Assembly: GCA_930367215.1 (NCBI GenBank) | Contig: OV884059.1 | Span: 60,297,393-60,361,392 of the forward strand | DNA from: Pollenia angustigena | Taxonomy: Eukaryota > Arthropoda > Insecta > Diptera > Polleniidae | Length of the DNA stretch: 64,000 nucleotides | Reading direction: 5' to 3' | Part shown: positions 22,607 to 32,188 of the stretch, one piece after another | Layout: each line of letters opens with the position of its first letter | How positions within the stretch are numbered: the first letter of the stretch is position 1 | Program-made: the position numbers and the translations under genes | Notes under the pieces: generated by a model | What the model was told of the DNA's origin: nothing | Seen by the model: the letters and a program-made list of their open reading frames with translations, nothing else | The model's database searches: none

Positions 22607-24120
22607 GGTTTGTTAAGTACAGCTTGCAATAACATCGATTGCATTCTAAGCATTTCCTGCATCGTATTACCCATTGTGTTCGTAAAATTATTTACTGTTT
22701 GCACTAATGTTTCCATGGTTTTTTCTAAACGACTTAAATTAGAAAATTGAGTTTCATCATTACTTGGCGAGGCACCTTGCATTGGCTCATGGTTTGATTT
22801 TAGGACGTTAGCGTAAGAGGTTCTGTTATTACTAGGCTGGGGGGCTTGAATTGCATTTGTGTTAACCTGATTTGTTACCTGCATTTGAGGGGGATTAGTT
22901 TTCGGTCCGACCGACTGCTTGACGATAGTATATACAGGGCATCCTCTATAATTGGCAGTGTGATTACCGCCACAGTTGCTACATTTTTTTACGTTGGGGT
23001 CGGTTTTAGACTTGTCGCAAAGAACTGTTCCATGTAATTCACCACATACTACGCAGACAGGGGGTAAGTAGCAGTATGCCTTAGTATGGCCAAATTCCTG
23101 GCAGTTTAGACATTGAACAGGACCATTTCTTTTGTGCGGCTCCTCAATAGTTACCCTTCTGTACAGAATATATTTCAAATTATAAATTGGATGCGTTTCA
23201 TTTTTTTTGAGCTTAACGTCGCCGGGTTCAAGCTCCACTCGAAATAGTGGTTGGGGATTTTTTTCCCTATTTTTGATATTTGTTACGTTTTTGATTTTAA
23301 AGCCCTTCTCTTCCAAAAAAGCTTTAATTTCCCCTGGGTCTACGCATGAGTCTATGCCCTTGATTACTACCTGAAGACCTTTACTGCTCTTCAGTTGATA
23401 CGTATAAAAGTTTTTATTCAGAGTCTCAAATCTTGTAATTACCTTTCGAAAATCATCCTCGTGATTCACCTGTATTTTAGTCTCGTTAATGATACCGCGC
23501 TTTATTGCAGCTACATAAAAGGAATTTTCACCTCTCACCGAAATTAAACTTTTTATTAACTCATTAGAGTTTTGCTCTCTAAGGTATATCGGGGGTGGCT
23601 TAGACGATTTAATGACGTTTGGTGCTTCAGAGGATTCATCCTCCAGAATCGCGAAACGATTTTGTGTATTTATTTTATCAAAAGATGGTACTTTTGAGGC
23701 CGAAGCAACTGCTGCAGAGGTAGGGCTGCGTCCCCGTTTAAGCACTGTTATGTACCTGTCCATACCAACTTGTACTGTAGGCTTTTGACAACTTTTTACA
23801 GGGGGGTTTTCCATTGCATTTGTGTTTAAGTTCATGGTATCATTGCCCACTAAATTTGTTTTTGACGTCACGGCAATACTTGCTGGCCTGGCAACACTTG
23901 TCACCAAATCTTGTTGTAGTTTTTTTAATGAGTCACTATCCACCGTTTGTGTAAATACCGAGGGTGAGAGGGAACGTGTTCGAGTAATTGGCTTAGCCGT
24001 TAAGTAGTTAATATTGTTTTGTTTTGTTTTATTTATTTCTGCATTATTTTCATTTGCATTAACTAAAACGTAAACGTTTCTTTCATTTTGTCTTAGTGTT
24101 GTTTCACTGTTTGTACTCAT
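22603..24120 (-). CDS. Jockey LINE ORF1: gag-like nucleic-acid-binding protein
   Basis: A 505-residue gag-type protein that coats element RNA and, in this clade, can direct it to the nucleus. Three zinc knuckles occupy about residues 337-405: CLNCQEFGHTKAYC, CVVCGELHGTVLC and CSNCGGNHTANYRGC. Before them is the conserved RRM-like gag core (KSSKGLQVVIKGIDS, FRVELEPGD). The N-terminal 160 residues are Asn/Thr/Ser-rich and probably disordered, and the C-terminus is Gln/Met-rich with coiled-coil potential. The stop TGA shares bases with the ORF2 ATG. A decayed relative of the same gag core occurs at 25,697-28,060 on the plus strand. Confidence 0.95.
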   Translation of the reverse strand: MSTNSETTLRQNERNVYVLVNANENNAEINKTKQNNINYLTAKPITRTRSLSPSVFTQTVDSDSLKKLQQDLVTSVARPASIAVTSKTNLVGNDTMNLNTNAMENPPVKSCQKPTVQVGMDRYITVLKRGRSPTSAAVASASKVPSFDKINTQNRFAILEDESSEAPNVIKSSKPPPIYLREQNSNELIKSLISVRGENSFYVAAIKRGIINETKIQVNHEDDFRKVITRFETLNKNFYTYQLKSSKGLQVVIKGIDSCVDPGEIKAFLEEKGFKIKNVTNIKNREKNPQPLFRVELEPGDVKLKKNETHPIYNLKYILYRRVTIEEPHKRNGPVQCLNCQEFGHTKAYCYLPPVCVVCGELHGTVLCDKSKTDPNVKKCSNCGGNHTANYRGCPVYTIVKQSVGPKTNPPQMQVTNQVNTNAIQAPQPSNNRTSYANVLKSNHEPMQGASPSNDETQFSNLSRLEKTMETLVQTVNNFTNTMGNTMQEMLRMQSMLLQAVLNKP

Positions 24121-24474
24121 GCAAAGAGTTGTTTTTGTTTTTCACCGTTTTGCTTTGCTTTAATATTTTTATTATTTATTGTATTTTACAACAACAAAAG
24201 AAAAACCAGAATTTAAATGTTTTTTTCAGAATATGTATACACATGTATGAACATTCATACGTACATATATATTTTTACTGATTTATTTTATTTAATTTGA
24301 TCGTTTTAAATTGTTCACTATTATGTTAAATAATTTAATTAACAAAATATATTATTTTGTTTTTTTAAGCGTCCATTCGCTGCTTAGATTACAAAATCAA
24401 ATGTGATTAATTAATAGTTCAAATTGTATGCGGGGCTAAAATACACGTCTGTATCACAACAAAGCACGATCCTA
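24121..24474 (-). promoter_or_regulatory. 5' leader / probable internal promoter of the Jockey LINE
   Basis: 354 bp between the target duplication and the ORF1 ATG. LINEs of this clade transcribe from an internal, TATA-less pol II promoter at the element's first bases, and the minus-strand leader begins TAGGATCGTGCTTTGTTG. No initiator or downstream element could be verified by eye, so the promoter role is inferred from the clade. Confidence 0.45.
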
Positions 24475-24754
24475 TTGTCGTGCTTAATTCCCAATTTTTA
24501 TACTTGATAAAAACACTGTAATTTACTGTTGAAGGGACAAGCAATTCCTATGCGCATTTCACTGGTTGCTTAGGCCAGATCGTCAACAACTTTTTCTGCA
24601 ACTGGAGCTTTAAGGGAATTGCTTCCGATTAGTTTCGAAAAAGTAGTGTGCCCAAAACTCTATCATCGGAAATAAGTCAATTTTTCCCAACATCAACCAT
24701 TAAAAATTCACTGTTTAAGTTAACAACAGCCCTTAAAACAATACTAAATTTTTT

Positions 24755-25232
24755 TTTATATAATTGAAGATATATGAACCTGAATGTGTTTTGCATCGAT
24801 TGCTCCAAGGCAATGTGGAAAACCAGTTGCCTCAAAAAATTTTAAAGACTCCATTTTCCTTTGATCAGTAGTTCTTTAATAATGACAATGATAGCTTCCC
24901 ATGTTTCAATTACAATTTTCGCAATAGCTTTTGGGGAGACAGCATAAAAAAATTTTAAATCTTCAAAATCAGAGCCCTTGGCAATGTAGCGCAATGCAAT
25001 GGAAAGACGACTCTCCGCTGAGAATGCATCTCCCCTTGAACCTTGAACAATTTTTGAAGTCATTTTTTGTCTTGTTCTTCAACCATTCTTTTGCCCAAAT
25101 TCTTCGTCGTTTTTCTTTTTTTCCATTATTAATGCCTTCTGCAATAACCATTAATGCAATTGTTTTTCTTTTTTCATCCATTGCAATAGAATTGAATCGT
25201 GTATGGTACAACAAGAAAATTTTCGACATCAA
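24755..25232 (-). pseudogene. Second, distinct Harbinger transposase fragment
   Basis: A decayed N-terminal half of a HARBI1-like transposase, different from the one at 8,972. Reading down from about 25,180 it shows MDEKRKTIALMVIAEGIN and a basic run (KKEKRRRIWAKEWL). After a frameshift near 25,060 come SRGDAFSAESRLSIALRYIA and SPKAIAKIVIETWEAI. A stop at 24,842 precedes FPHCLGAIDAKHIQVH (first catalytic Asp, about 24,770-24,820). The later catalytic residues are absent; the Jockey LINE lies downstream. A Harbinger-type MITE (25,295-25,414) lies upstream. Confidence 0.75.
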
Positions 25233-25294
25233 CTAAAAAACTGAAAACTGAAAGAAATGTTAGAATTTTGCGTTTTGAAATGGTGAAATGGTAA

Positions 25295-25414
25295 GGGCCA
25301 TTATTACAACTTGAAGTTAGCTGTTATCCGACAGTTAACAGACGCTTTTTGACAGATAACACATTATTATCTGTCAATTTAATCTTAACTTTAGCTAACT
25401 TGTAATAATGGCCC
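25295..25414. mobile_element. Harbinger-type MITE, TAA duplication
   Basis: Ends GGGCCATTATTACAA on both sides, flanked by TAA (25,292-25,294; 25,415-25,417), the 3-bp TWA-type duplication of PIF/Harbinger. 120 bp, no coding. The inner arms (CTGTTATC...GATAACA) let the whole fold into a hairpin. Confidence 0.85.
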
Positions 25415-25696
25415 TAAATGTAATAAACTTGCTGAAACAAATTTTGGCTATGTACACCACACAGGAAATGCTAACTATTCCTTTTAAAAAAATTAGGGGA
25501 TAATGACAACCTACAATTAATTGACATGTTCCAAATAGTAAAGAAACTTCGAGAAAAATTTAAGCAACAACAGAATCAAAAACTTTATGGTTTCTTAGCC
25601 GAACGTACAAATTTGCAACATCTGCGATAGTGAACAGGAGAATTGCCTTTTTAAAAAGCGTGTAAATGAGTTTCTATCGAAATGTTAAATTTTTAA

Positions 25697-28060
25697 CCTG
25701 AGGTGAAAACTCTTTTTATGTAGCTGCAATAAAGCGAGGTAGTAGGTATAAACGAGACAAAAATACAAATTTATAACACTTAAAAGAAAAATGTTGTACA
25801 TTAGGGTGGGTCGAAAAAAAAAGTTGTGCCAGTCACCCCCTAGAATGAAAGATGTGTCAATGAAGTTTCTAAAACAGGAAAAAATTTTTTTTTGCCACGC
25901 CCCAAAATACAGCACTTTTGGTTTTTTATATGTAGCGCTGCCATTTAAAGTCCGATCTCATCATATCGCATATCGTTGTTCATGGCTTGAAAGTTGCTTC
26001 ATTTTTGTCTTTGGTGACTTTTCAATCCGACCTGAAATTCTGGACACCACTTATGCCACCTCGGATCCTTCCCCCAAATGTCCAATTTTTTTGACGGTCC
26101 AAGAAAGTCCTTATAAAATTACGTATGTATCGATTTTAATATGCTCACTTTTATGACACACCTCCAAATTAAGGCCCTTTTTTCTTTTTCACACACATAC
26201 TACATTAAAACAAGTAGAAGCCAATACAAACCAAAAAAATGTTCATCAGTCACGCCCTAGAATAAAAGGTATATTTATTAAGTTTTAAGAACTTTAAAAA
26301 AATTGTTTTTGCCATGCCCTAAATTACTGCCCTTTTTGTTTTATATGTATATACAGCATCGTCAATTAAAGTCCAATCTCATCGTATCGTATATCATTGT
26401 TAATGGCTACAATGTGCCTTTATTTTCGTATTTAATGCTTTTTTAAACTAACTTAAAATTCTAGATGGCAATTATGATATCTCGGATCCTTCCCTCTGAT
26501 GTCTAATTTTTTCACGTGCTAAGAAAGTCCCTCTAAAACTTTGAGTCACCTTGAGTCTAGCTAAGATTTATATACACCGACTGCCCAATTTATAATTTTT
26601 CGCATACATGTTTTGAGGCATTCATTTTTATGCATTTAAATTATTTTTTTTTTTTTATTTTTAGAATTCTGCAGTTTCTTTATATTTTTTAGTTCTTGTT
26701 TTAACTCTGTATCATGGTCTCATATATGACATTATGTTTGCTTTTACAAATGTCTTAATTTAAATTTTTAATTTGAGTTTCACAGTCCAGCAAAAAAAAA
26801 ATGGCACGAAAAATTGCACAAAATATGAAAACTGGCAAAAAAAAAAAAAACGCTAGTAGTTCAGATCGAGAAAGCTTGTCAATAAATTCATCCGTCTCAC
26901 TTTCATTAAAATATGAGTAGTCCACTTGAAAATACCGCTTAGTTAAAAAAAAACCAAAGGCTAAGAAACAGTTTTTAAAAATTCAAATGACAAGCCATAG
27001 AGGGTGGTTTTCAGGATTATTGAATAATTAAACAAAAATTGCGCGTAACTTACAGAGTTTTGTACGAGATTGATAATGGCTTAGGGAGCCATTAAAAAAA
27101 ATTGAGGCTTTTACAGAATTTTTATTTTGCTATATATCTAAAACAAAAAGGGCTGTTATTAAGGGCGTGGCAAATTTTTTTTAAAGTCCTTAAAACTGTA
27201 TAAATATACCTTTTATTCTAGGGCGTGACTGAGGGAAATTTTTTTGGTTTGTATTGACTTCTACTTGTTTTAATGTAGTATGTATGTGAAACAGAAAAAG
27301 GGGCTTTATTTGGAGGCGTGTCATAAAAGTGAGCATATTAAAATCTCAACATACGTAGTTTTAAAAGGACTTTCTTGGACCGTCAAAAAAATTGGACATT
27401 TGGGGGAAGGATCCGAGATGGCATAAGTGGCGCCCAGAATTTCAGGACGGATTGAAAAGTCACCAAAGACAAAAATGAAGCCACTATCAAGCCATGAACA
27501 ACGATATGCGATATGATGAGATCGGACTTTAAATGGCAGCGCTATATATAAAAAACCAAAAGTGCTGTATTTTGGGGCGTGGCAAAAAAAATTGTTTTCC
27601 TGTTTTAGAAACTTCATTGACATATCTTTCATTCTAGGGGGTGACTGGCACAACTTTTTTTTTGTATGGAGGTCGACCCGGTCTATTGTACATACTAGCT
27701 GAAGAGCAGTAAAGGTTTCAGGTAGTGATTAAGGGAATTGACTCATGTGTTGAACCAGAAGAAATCAAAACAGTCCTAGAAGAGAATAGGGAAAAAATCC
27801 GCAGTCACTATTTCGAGTGGAGTTGGGGCCCGGCGACGTTAAGCTTTAAAAAACCGAAGCGCATTCCATTTACAGTTTGACATATATCCTGTACCGAAGA
27901 AACACGATAGAGGAGACGCACAAACGAAATGGTCCGGTTCAAGGTTAAACCTGCCAAAAATGTGATTATTTAGCGTCGTATGTGGAGAACTATATGGTAC
28001 AGTTCTTTGCGTACAGTTTTTTGCCTTGTTGAAAGTGACGGAAGTCCAAATACAAAATAA
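25697..28060 (+). pseudogene. Jockey gag (ORF1) fragment, split by insertion
   Basis: Two pieces of a decayed LINE ORF1 related to 22,603-24,120. The left piece, 25,697-25,801, matches the GENSFYVAAIKRG region; the right piece, 27,694 to about 28,060, begins at the LKSSKG core (CTGAAGAGCAGTAAAGG) and runs through VVIKGIDSCVEPEEI toward the zinc knuckles. Multiple stops and frameshifts are present. The 1,884-bp element at 25,802-27,685 sits between them. Some sequence just before the insertion is missing, so the gag piece was already degraded or deleted. Confidence 0.75.
25802..27685. mobile_element. Long-TIR element with 8-bp duplication TTGTACAT
   Basis: TTGTACAT flanks both ends (25,794-25,801; 27,686-27,693). 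Termini are TAGGGTGGGTCGA and TAGACCGGGTCGA (right, reverse complement). The arms are very long: about 25,830-26,340 is mirrored by about 27,140-27,655. The two open frames inside (25,791-26,156 plus; 27,321-27,653 minus) are mirror images and probably not genes. The left arm also contains a diverged tandem copy of its own ~430-bp unit (25,830 and 26,250). An 8-bp duplication fits hAT or P-like elements. No transposase was recognised. Confidence 0.78.
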
Positions 28061-28639
28061 AGGTTGAAAGTAGCGTTGTATGCTCTATGCCAAAATATCC
28101 ATAGATGGAGGTATTCGGGACCTAGATAATATTCCGGACAATTATTTATTTAGGAAAATAAAACGAGCGTCTTTTTGTGCGGTGGCCGGTAACTTGCTTG
28201 ACTTGCAAAAAATATGTATCTCAAGCTCTATCAACTGGTTCTTGCAGTTGTGAACTGCCAAATCTTTATTGAACAATTTCTCATTCAATAAAAATACTAT
28301 GATCTTCTATAATAAAAATCATTAAAATAAAAACCATGAAAGTCTTATACAAATTAGACAGGTTCTTCGACACACCTTCAAATCATGGCAAAAGGTAAGA
28401 GCTTGGAAACTCTTGATTTTCCTTGTCACGCATAATCTGTGGAAAGATGTGCTCAACTAGTAACAAAGGTCTCACAAAGAATAACTGACACTTCTTTCAG
28501 ATCCAGATTACAATCTCGAGCGGAAATGTTAAAATTTGGACAAAAAAATAAGTTTAAATTTAAAGTTTGTTTCATTAAGTAAGTTTGGCTTTGTTTACTT
28601 TGTTTTATTTATTTCAATCAAAAAATCTTTTAACCCTAT
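28061..28639. other. Non-coding AT-rich stretch
   Basis: No supportable gene. It follows the gag remnant and precedes a dispersed repeat. Only short random open frames are present. Confidence 0.3.
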
Positions 28640-29300
28640 TTTTTATTTATATTTCAAATTTCGGGAGTAGTATTTGTATGAGAGCTATGGTCAAATATGA
28701 ACCGATTCCAATAAAACTTGGTTATATGATTTGATTGCAAAAAAACAAGTTTGGACCAAACTTTTTCGAAGTAACAACATAATAAGATAGTTTATGTGCA
28801 CAAAGACCCTATTCGGGAAGGAAGCTTATATGGGGCTATGTGAAATTATGGACTGATTTTCAATAGGCTTGGTCCTTTTTTTTCAAAATTCAAAATTCAT
28901 TTATTGATAATGTTATTGATAATGTTATTGATAATGTTATATAATTTTACAACGTTTTCAATTCTAACCCCGCTAAACCAGTGGCTTGTCAGCAGGAAAA
29001 AAAATAAAACTAGTTGAATAAAACTATATATTAAATTAAATATTAAATATAAAAATGTAGTGTTGTGCCATTTAGAACCTGTGTTCCAAATTTCATCAAA
29101 TTATCTGCAAAATTGCGATCTGAACTTTGTGCACAAGGTTTACATGGACAGTCAGCCAGCCGGACGGACATCGTTAATTCGATTCAGAAATGTATTCTAA
29201 GCCGATCGGTATACTTCACGCCTAGGACCAATACTTTAAGGTGTTACAATTATCAGCAAAAACGCTATTGTGGTCTGGGTATAAAAACAAATATCAAGCC
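28640..29300 (+). repeat. Dispersed repeat copy with GGACGGACATCG block
   Basis: Contains TTTGTATGAGAGCTATGGTC, CAATAAAACTTGG, a three-fold 13-bp repeat (ATTGATAATGTT, about 28,911-28,948), GTCAGCCAGCCGGACGGACA and GCCGATCGGTATACTTC. Shares these with 14,110-14,560, 18,880-19,620 and 12,240-12,420. Non-coding. Confidence 0.5.
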
Positions 29301-29921
29301 CTAATAGCGAAAATGATTTAACCAACAACATTTTAGATTTTTGTTTTTTGATGAAAATCGATAAGTTTTGATCATTTGCATCATCTCTAAAAATCCCACA
29401 TCTCTGGGATGTACCGTTACGAAATAACAGCAAAAGCAATTTTAAACGAAAACACCCAGAGAAAAAACATGTTTAAAAATGGTCACCTCCAACAAAACTA
29501 TTTTTAAAGAAAATTTTAAACAACATAATTGTCACCTTCAACCATATTATGGTTGAATTAGTCCTCCATCAAGAAGCCACAACCATATTATGATTGCCTC
29601 TGAACGTGTTATGGTCAAAAAAAACTAAAACATATTTAACACTTATAATAGCATGGTTAGTTTTCAATCATAGCATGTTGCTCTTGGAAAAGAAGAAAAT
29701 ACAACCATAATATGGTTGTGGCTTCTTGATGGAGGACTAATTCAACCAAAATATGGTTGTAGGTGACAATAATATGGTTATATAAACCATAATATTTTTA
29801 ATATTTTTAATTAGGCTTAAGTTCATGAAATTTAATTTTTATTAAATTATTTTTGTGAAGAAAGGAATTTTACAACATGAAAATTAATTAAAATTGTTAT
29901 TGATAATCGTTCATTCTTGAC

Positions 29922-29990
29922 GTGGCTCGGGCTCGAACCCTGGCCGGCAGGTTACCATGACATGTTTCGATCGCAACCACTCGATCTCCT
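29922..29990 (-). other. tRNA-like pol III A/B box pair
   Basis: On the minus strand GATCGAGTGGTTGCG (A-box-like) is followed about 35 bp later by GGGTTCGAGCCC (strong B-box-like), then CGAGCCACG. The spacing and B box resemble a tRNA or a tRNA-headed SINE, but I could not form a convincing cloverleaf with a 7-bp acceptor stem. The inverted partner near 30,500 keeps only the A-box side. Possibly a SINE head captured in the foldback. Confidence 0.4.
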
Positions 29991-30964
29991 CAGATGGATT
30001 TGCCGTCTTACACTCGCAGCCATCGACGACTGCTGACGTCACTAGTCAAACATCAATCCTTAAACCAAATTGTATTTTAACATTTGGTAGATCGAAATTT
30101 GCTTTCCTGAATGATTATCCATTTTAATCGATTTTACATGTTTTTTCCTTTACTTCTGTTTTTTCGTACTTTCGTCAAGAATTTTTCTTGAAGTCCAAGT
30201 ACATTTTTTTGTTTTTTCACTTTGTCTTTCTCTTTTCTGTTGACCTTTTTCAGCACAACTTGAAGGATAAATGTACACATAGAGCTCGGGCCTTAGCTTT
30301 AACAATAATTAGTATTGTGGTTATTTTGTTGAACGATTTATGGTTTTTAATCCAAATTTTTAATATTTTTAATTAGGCTTAAGTTCATGAAATTTAATTT
30401 TTATTAAATTATTTTTGTGAAGAAAGGAATTTTACAACATGAAAATTAATTAATTAAATTAAGCAGTCGTCGATGGCTGCGAGTGTAAGACGGCAAATCC
30501 ATCTGAGGAGATCGAGTGGATCGAGGTTTTTTCTCCGCGTGTAGACTTGAAGCAAAGATATTTAAAAAAAAAAACCTTCTCCTGTAAAATTTTATTTTTT
30601 GTTGGTTACATCATTTTTGCTTTAGGGGTTCGATCTGTCAAAGCGAACTTGTTTACAAATTTGCATGTTTAAATTCCTTAATTCGACTCTATATTATTAA
30701 AGATATCTTTGCGCACTTCAAACAGAAATGTTAAAACAGTGAACCAGCGAGTTTTGTTACAGAAAATGCAGAGATATTTAAATTAAAATGTCTGGTAAGT
30801 GGAAGGGCACAGTTTTGCTACCAACTGCAATTTTAGGTCACATAGAAAAATGGAAAAGGGCACGCTTCTATACAATCCATATATTTATTCTCATTAAGTG
30901 CTAACAGATCTGTTAAGATCAGTTATTTCAATTTTTGAAATGAACGAGTTTTGCAACTCACTTT

Positions 30965-31376
30965 AGGTGCTTTTACACGATCTGTATTTAGCAGTGTACT
31001 TGTCAAATTTCCCACTGCAAAATGATACAGGTCCTGTAAACGCAAAAAAATTTGCTTCTGTAAATGTCAGATGAAATTAGCACTGTAAAATTAAGTTTTG
31101 CCCTTAAATTCCTTTCAATTTGCTATACACTCTCACTTTTTTACTAACACACTCACTTTTTAAATTGACCACGAAATTGCTTTCAATTTCACCTTTCCTT
31201 TCAATTTAACAGCTGAATACAAGTTTGTCTTTATAAATTGTGTTATTGTTGACATCTTGAAAGTAAATTGATTACAAATCGAGCGCGGACTACGTCACAG
31301 CTTTCAATTTATGTAAGTTTTGACAAGCAGTTTATGGAAAAGACTATCAAGAACAACCTGAACGTGTGGCCGCAGG
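30965..31376. mobile_element. MITE related to the one at 59,951
   Basis: Ends contain TTTTACACGATCTG (left) and GGCCACACGTTCAGG (right, reverse complement). Interior minus-strand words CTTGATAGTCTTTTCCATA, GCTGTGACGTAG and CTTTCAAGATGTC match 59,960-60,075 on the plus strand in the same order, showing two copies of one family. Confidence 0.6.
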
Positions 31377-31529
31377 GTTAGAGCGGTGGCATGTCATAAC
31401 GTCCAGTGTCATAGTGTCATAATGTCCATCAGAGACACATAACGTCCACAACATAACTTATAATCAAAAATGTGTAAATTTTTTTTTTAAATGCCGTTAA
31501 AATTTCAAGTGATTTTTTTTTTGAAAAAA

Positions 31530-32098
31530 CTAATTTAACCATAATTTGGTTGTCGGGGACAATGATTTGGTTAAATTAAACATAATATGGGTAAAAATTT
31601 TTTAAAAATGGTTTTGCAGCTTTTTCTCTGGGTGTATATATTAAATATATATATCGAAAATAAGGATTTTCTCTTCTATGGTATAACAAATACTGGCTTC
31701 GCTAACTAAAGCTTCTCTGTATAGCCGGCCTTGGGCCGGGCGCAAGGATTTTCTCCTCTATGGTATAACAAACACCGGCTTCGCTAACTAAAGCTTCTCT
31801 GTTTAGCCGGCCTTCGGACGGGTGCAAGGATTTTCTCCTTTATGGTCTAACAAAAACCGGTTTCGCTAAGTAAAGCTTCTAAAAACTGCCTTGTTTCCAA
31901 ACAAGGCCGACTACGCAGAGAAGATTTAGAAAACGCTGCAAAACCATTTAAAAAAAATTTTACCCATATTATGTTTTATTTAACCAAATCATTGTCACCG
32001 ACAACCAAATTAGTTAAATTAAATTAATTAAATTAGTTTCTTTAAAAATAGTTTTGTTGTTTGCGACCATAATAAAACATGGTTTTCTCTGCGCGTAT
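31530..32098. repeat. Inverted repeat flanking a minisatellite
   Basis: AATTTGGTTGTCGGGGACAA...CATAATATGGGTAAAA at 31,548-31,605 is mirrored at about 31,955-32,025. Both arms carry TTTGGTTAAAT and run into an ATGGTTTTGC block. The loop holds the 82-bp tandem repeats. Confidence 0.7.
31662..31907. repeat. 82-bp tandem repeat, three copies, GC-rich core
   Basis: Starts at 31,662, 31,744 and 31,826 (AAGGATTTTCTC), each with TATGGTATAACAAA, GGCTTCGCTAAC and a GC-rich block (GCCGGCCTTGGGCCGGGCGC in copy 1). Copy 3 diverges at its end. The GC-rich block contrasts with the AT-rich surroundings. Confidence 0.85.
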
Positions 32099-32188
32099 GT
32101 AGATCTTTTTTTGTATATAACTTCTTTAGTAATTATGGACTTTATGTCCATTTCCAAAATGTCACAGTGCCCACAGACATTAGTAATG

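Larger units (their letters stand above)
19794..24474 (-). mobile_element. Full-length Jockey-clade LINE, both ORFs open
   Basis: A complete non-LTR element of 4,681 bp. It ends in a 16-base poly(A) (T run 19,794-19,809 on the plus strand) with AATAAA just upstream, and it is flanked by TTGTCGTGC at 19,785-19,793 and 24,475-24,483. ORF1 (gag) and ORF2 (endonuclease-RT) are uninterrupted and joined by an ATGA stop/start overlap at 22,603-22,606. The 354-bp 5' leader (24,121-24,474) presumably holds the internal promoter of this clade. Intact frames plus a target duplication point to a recent insertion that may still be competent. That is inference, since point mutations in catalytic residues cannot be tested here beyond the visible motifs. 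Confidence 0.93.
29452..31635. mobile_element. Foldback-type complex with ACACCCAGAGAAAAA ends
   Basis: ACACCCAGAGAAAAA at 29,452 is mirrored by TTTTTCTCTGGGTGT ending at 31,635, but related termini (CTCCGCGTGT at 30,542, CTCTGCGCGTA near 32,096) make the pairing ambiguous. Inside: an inverted pair around CAACCATATTATGGTTG and GAATTAGTCCTCCATCAAGA (29,545-29,600 versus 29,700-29,765); a ~90-bp direct repeat (29,800-29,890 and 30,360-30,450); an inverted pair CGATCTCCTCAGATGGATTT (29,980) versus 30,490; and a separate MITE (30,965-31,376). No coding capacity and no target duplication found. Confidence 0.5.

Noticed and set aside
25791..27653. Two 110-121-codon open frames with similar proteins as a conserved gene pair
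   Set aside because: They are mirror images within the long inverted repeats of one transposon; no domain is recognisable and no start context stands out.
29922..29990. A functional tRNA gene
   Set aside because: A and B box words are present, but no acceptor or anticodon stem pairing could be made; kept only as a tRNA-like feature.
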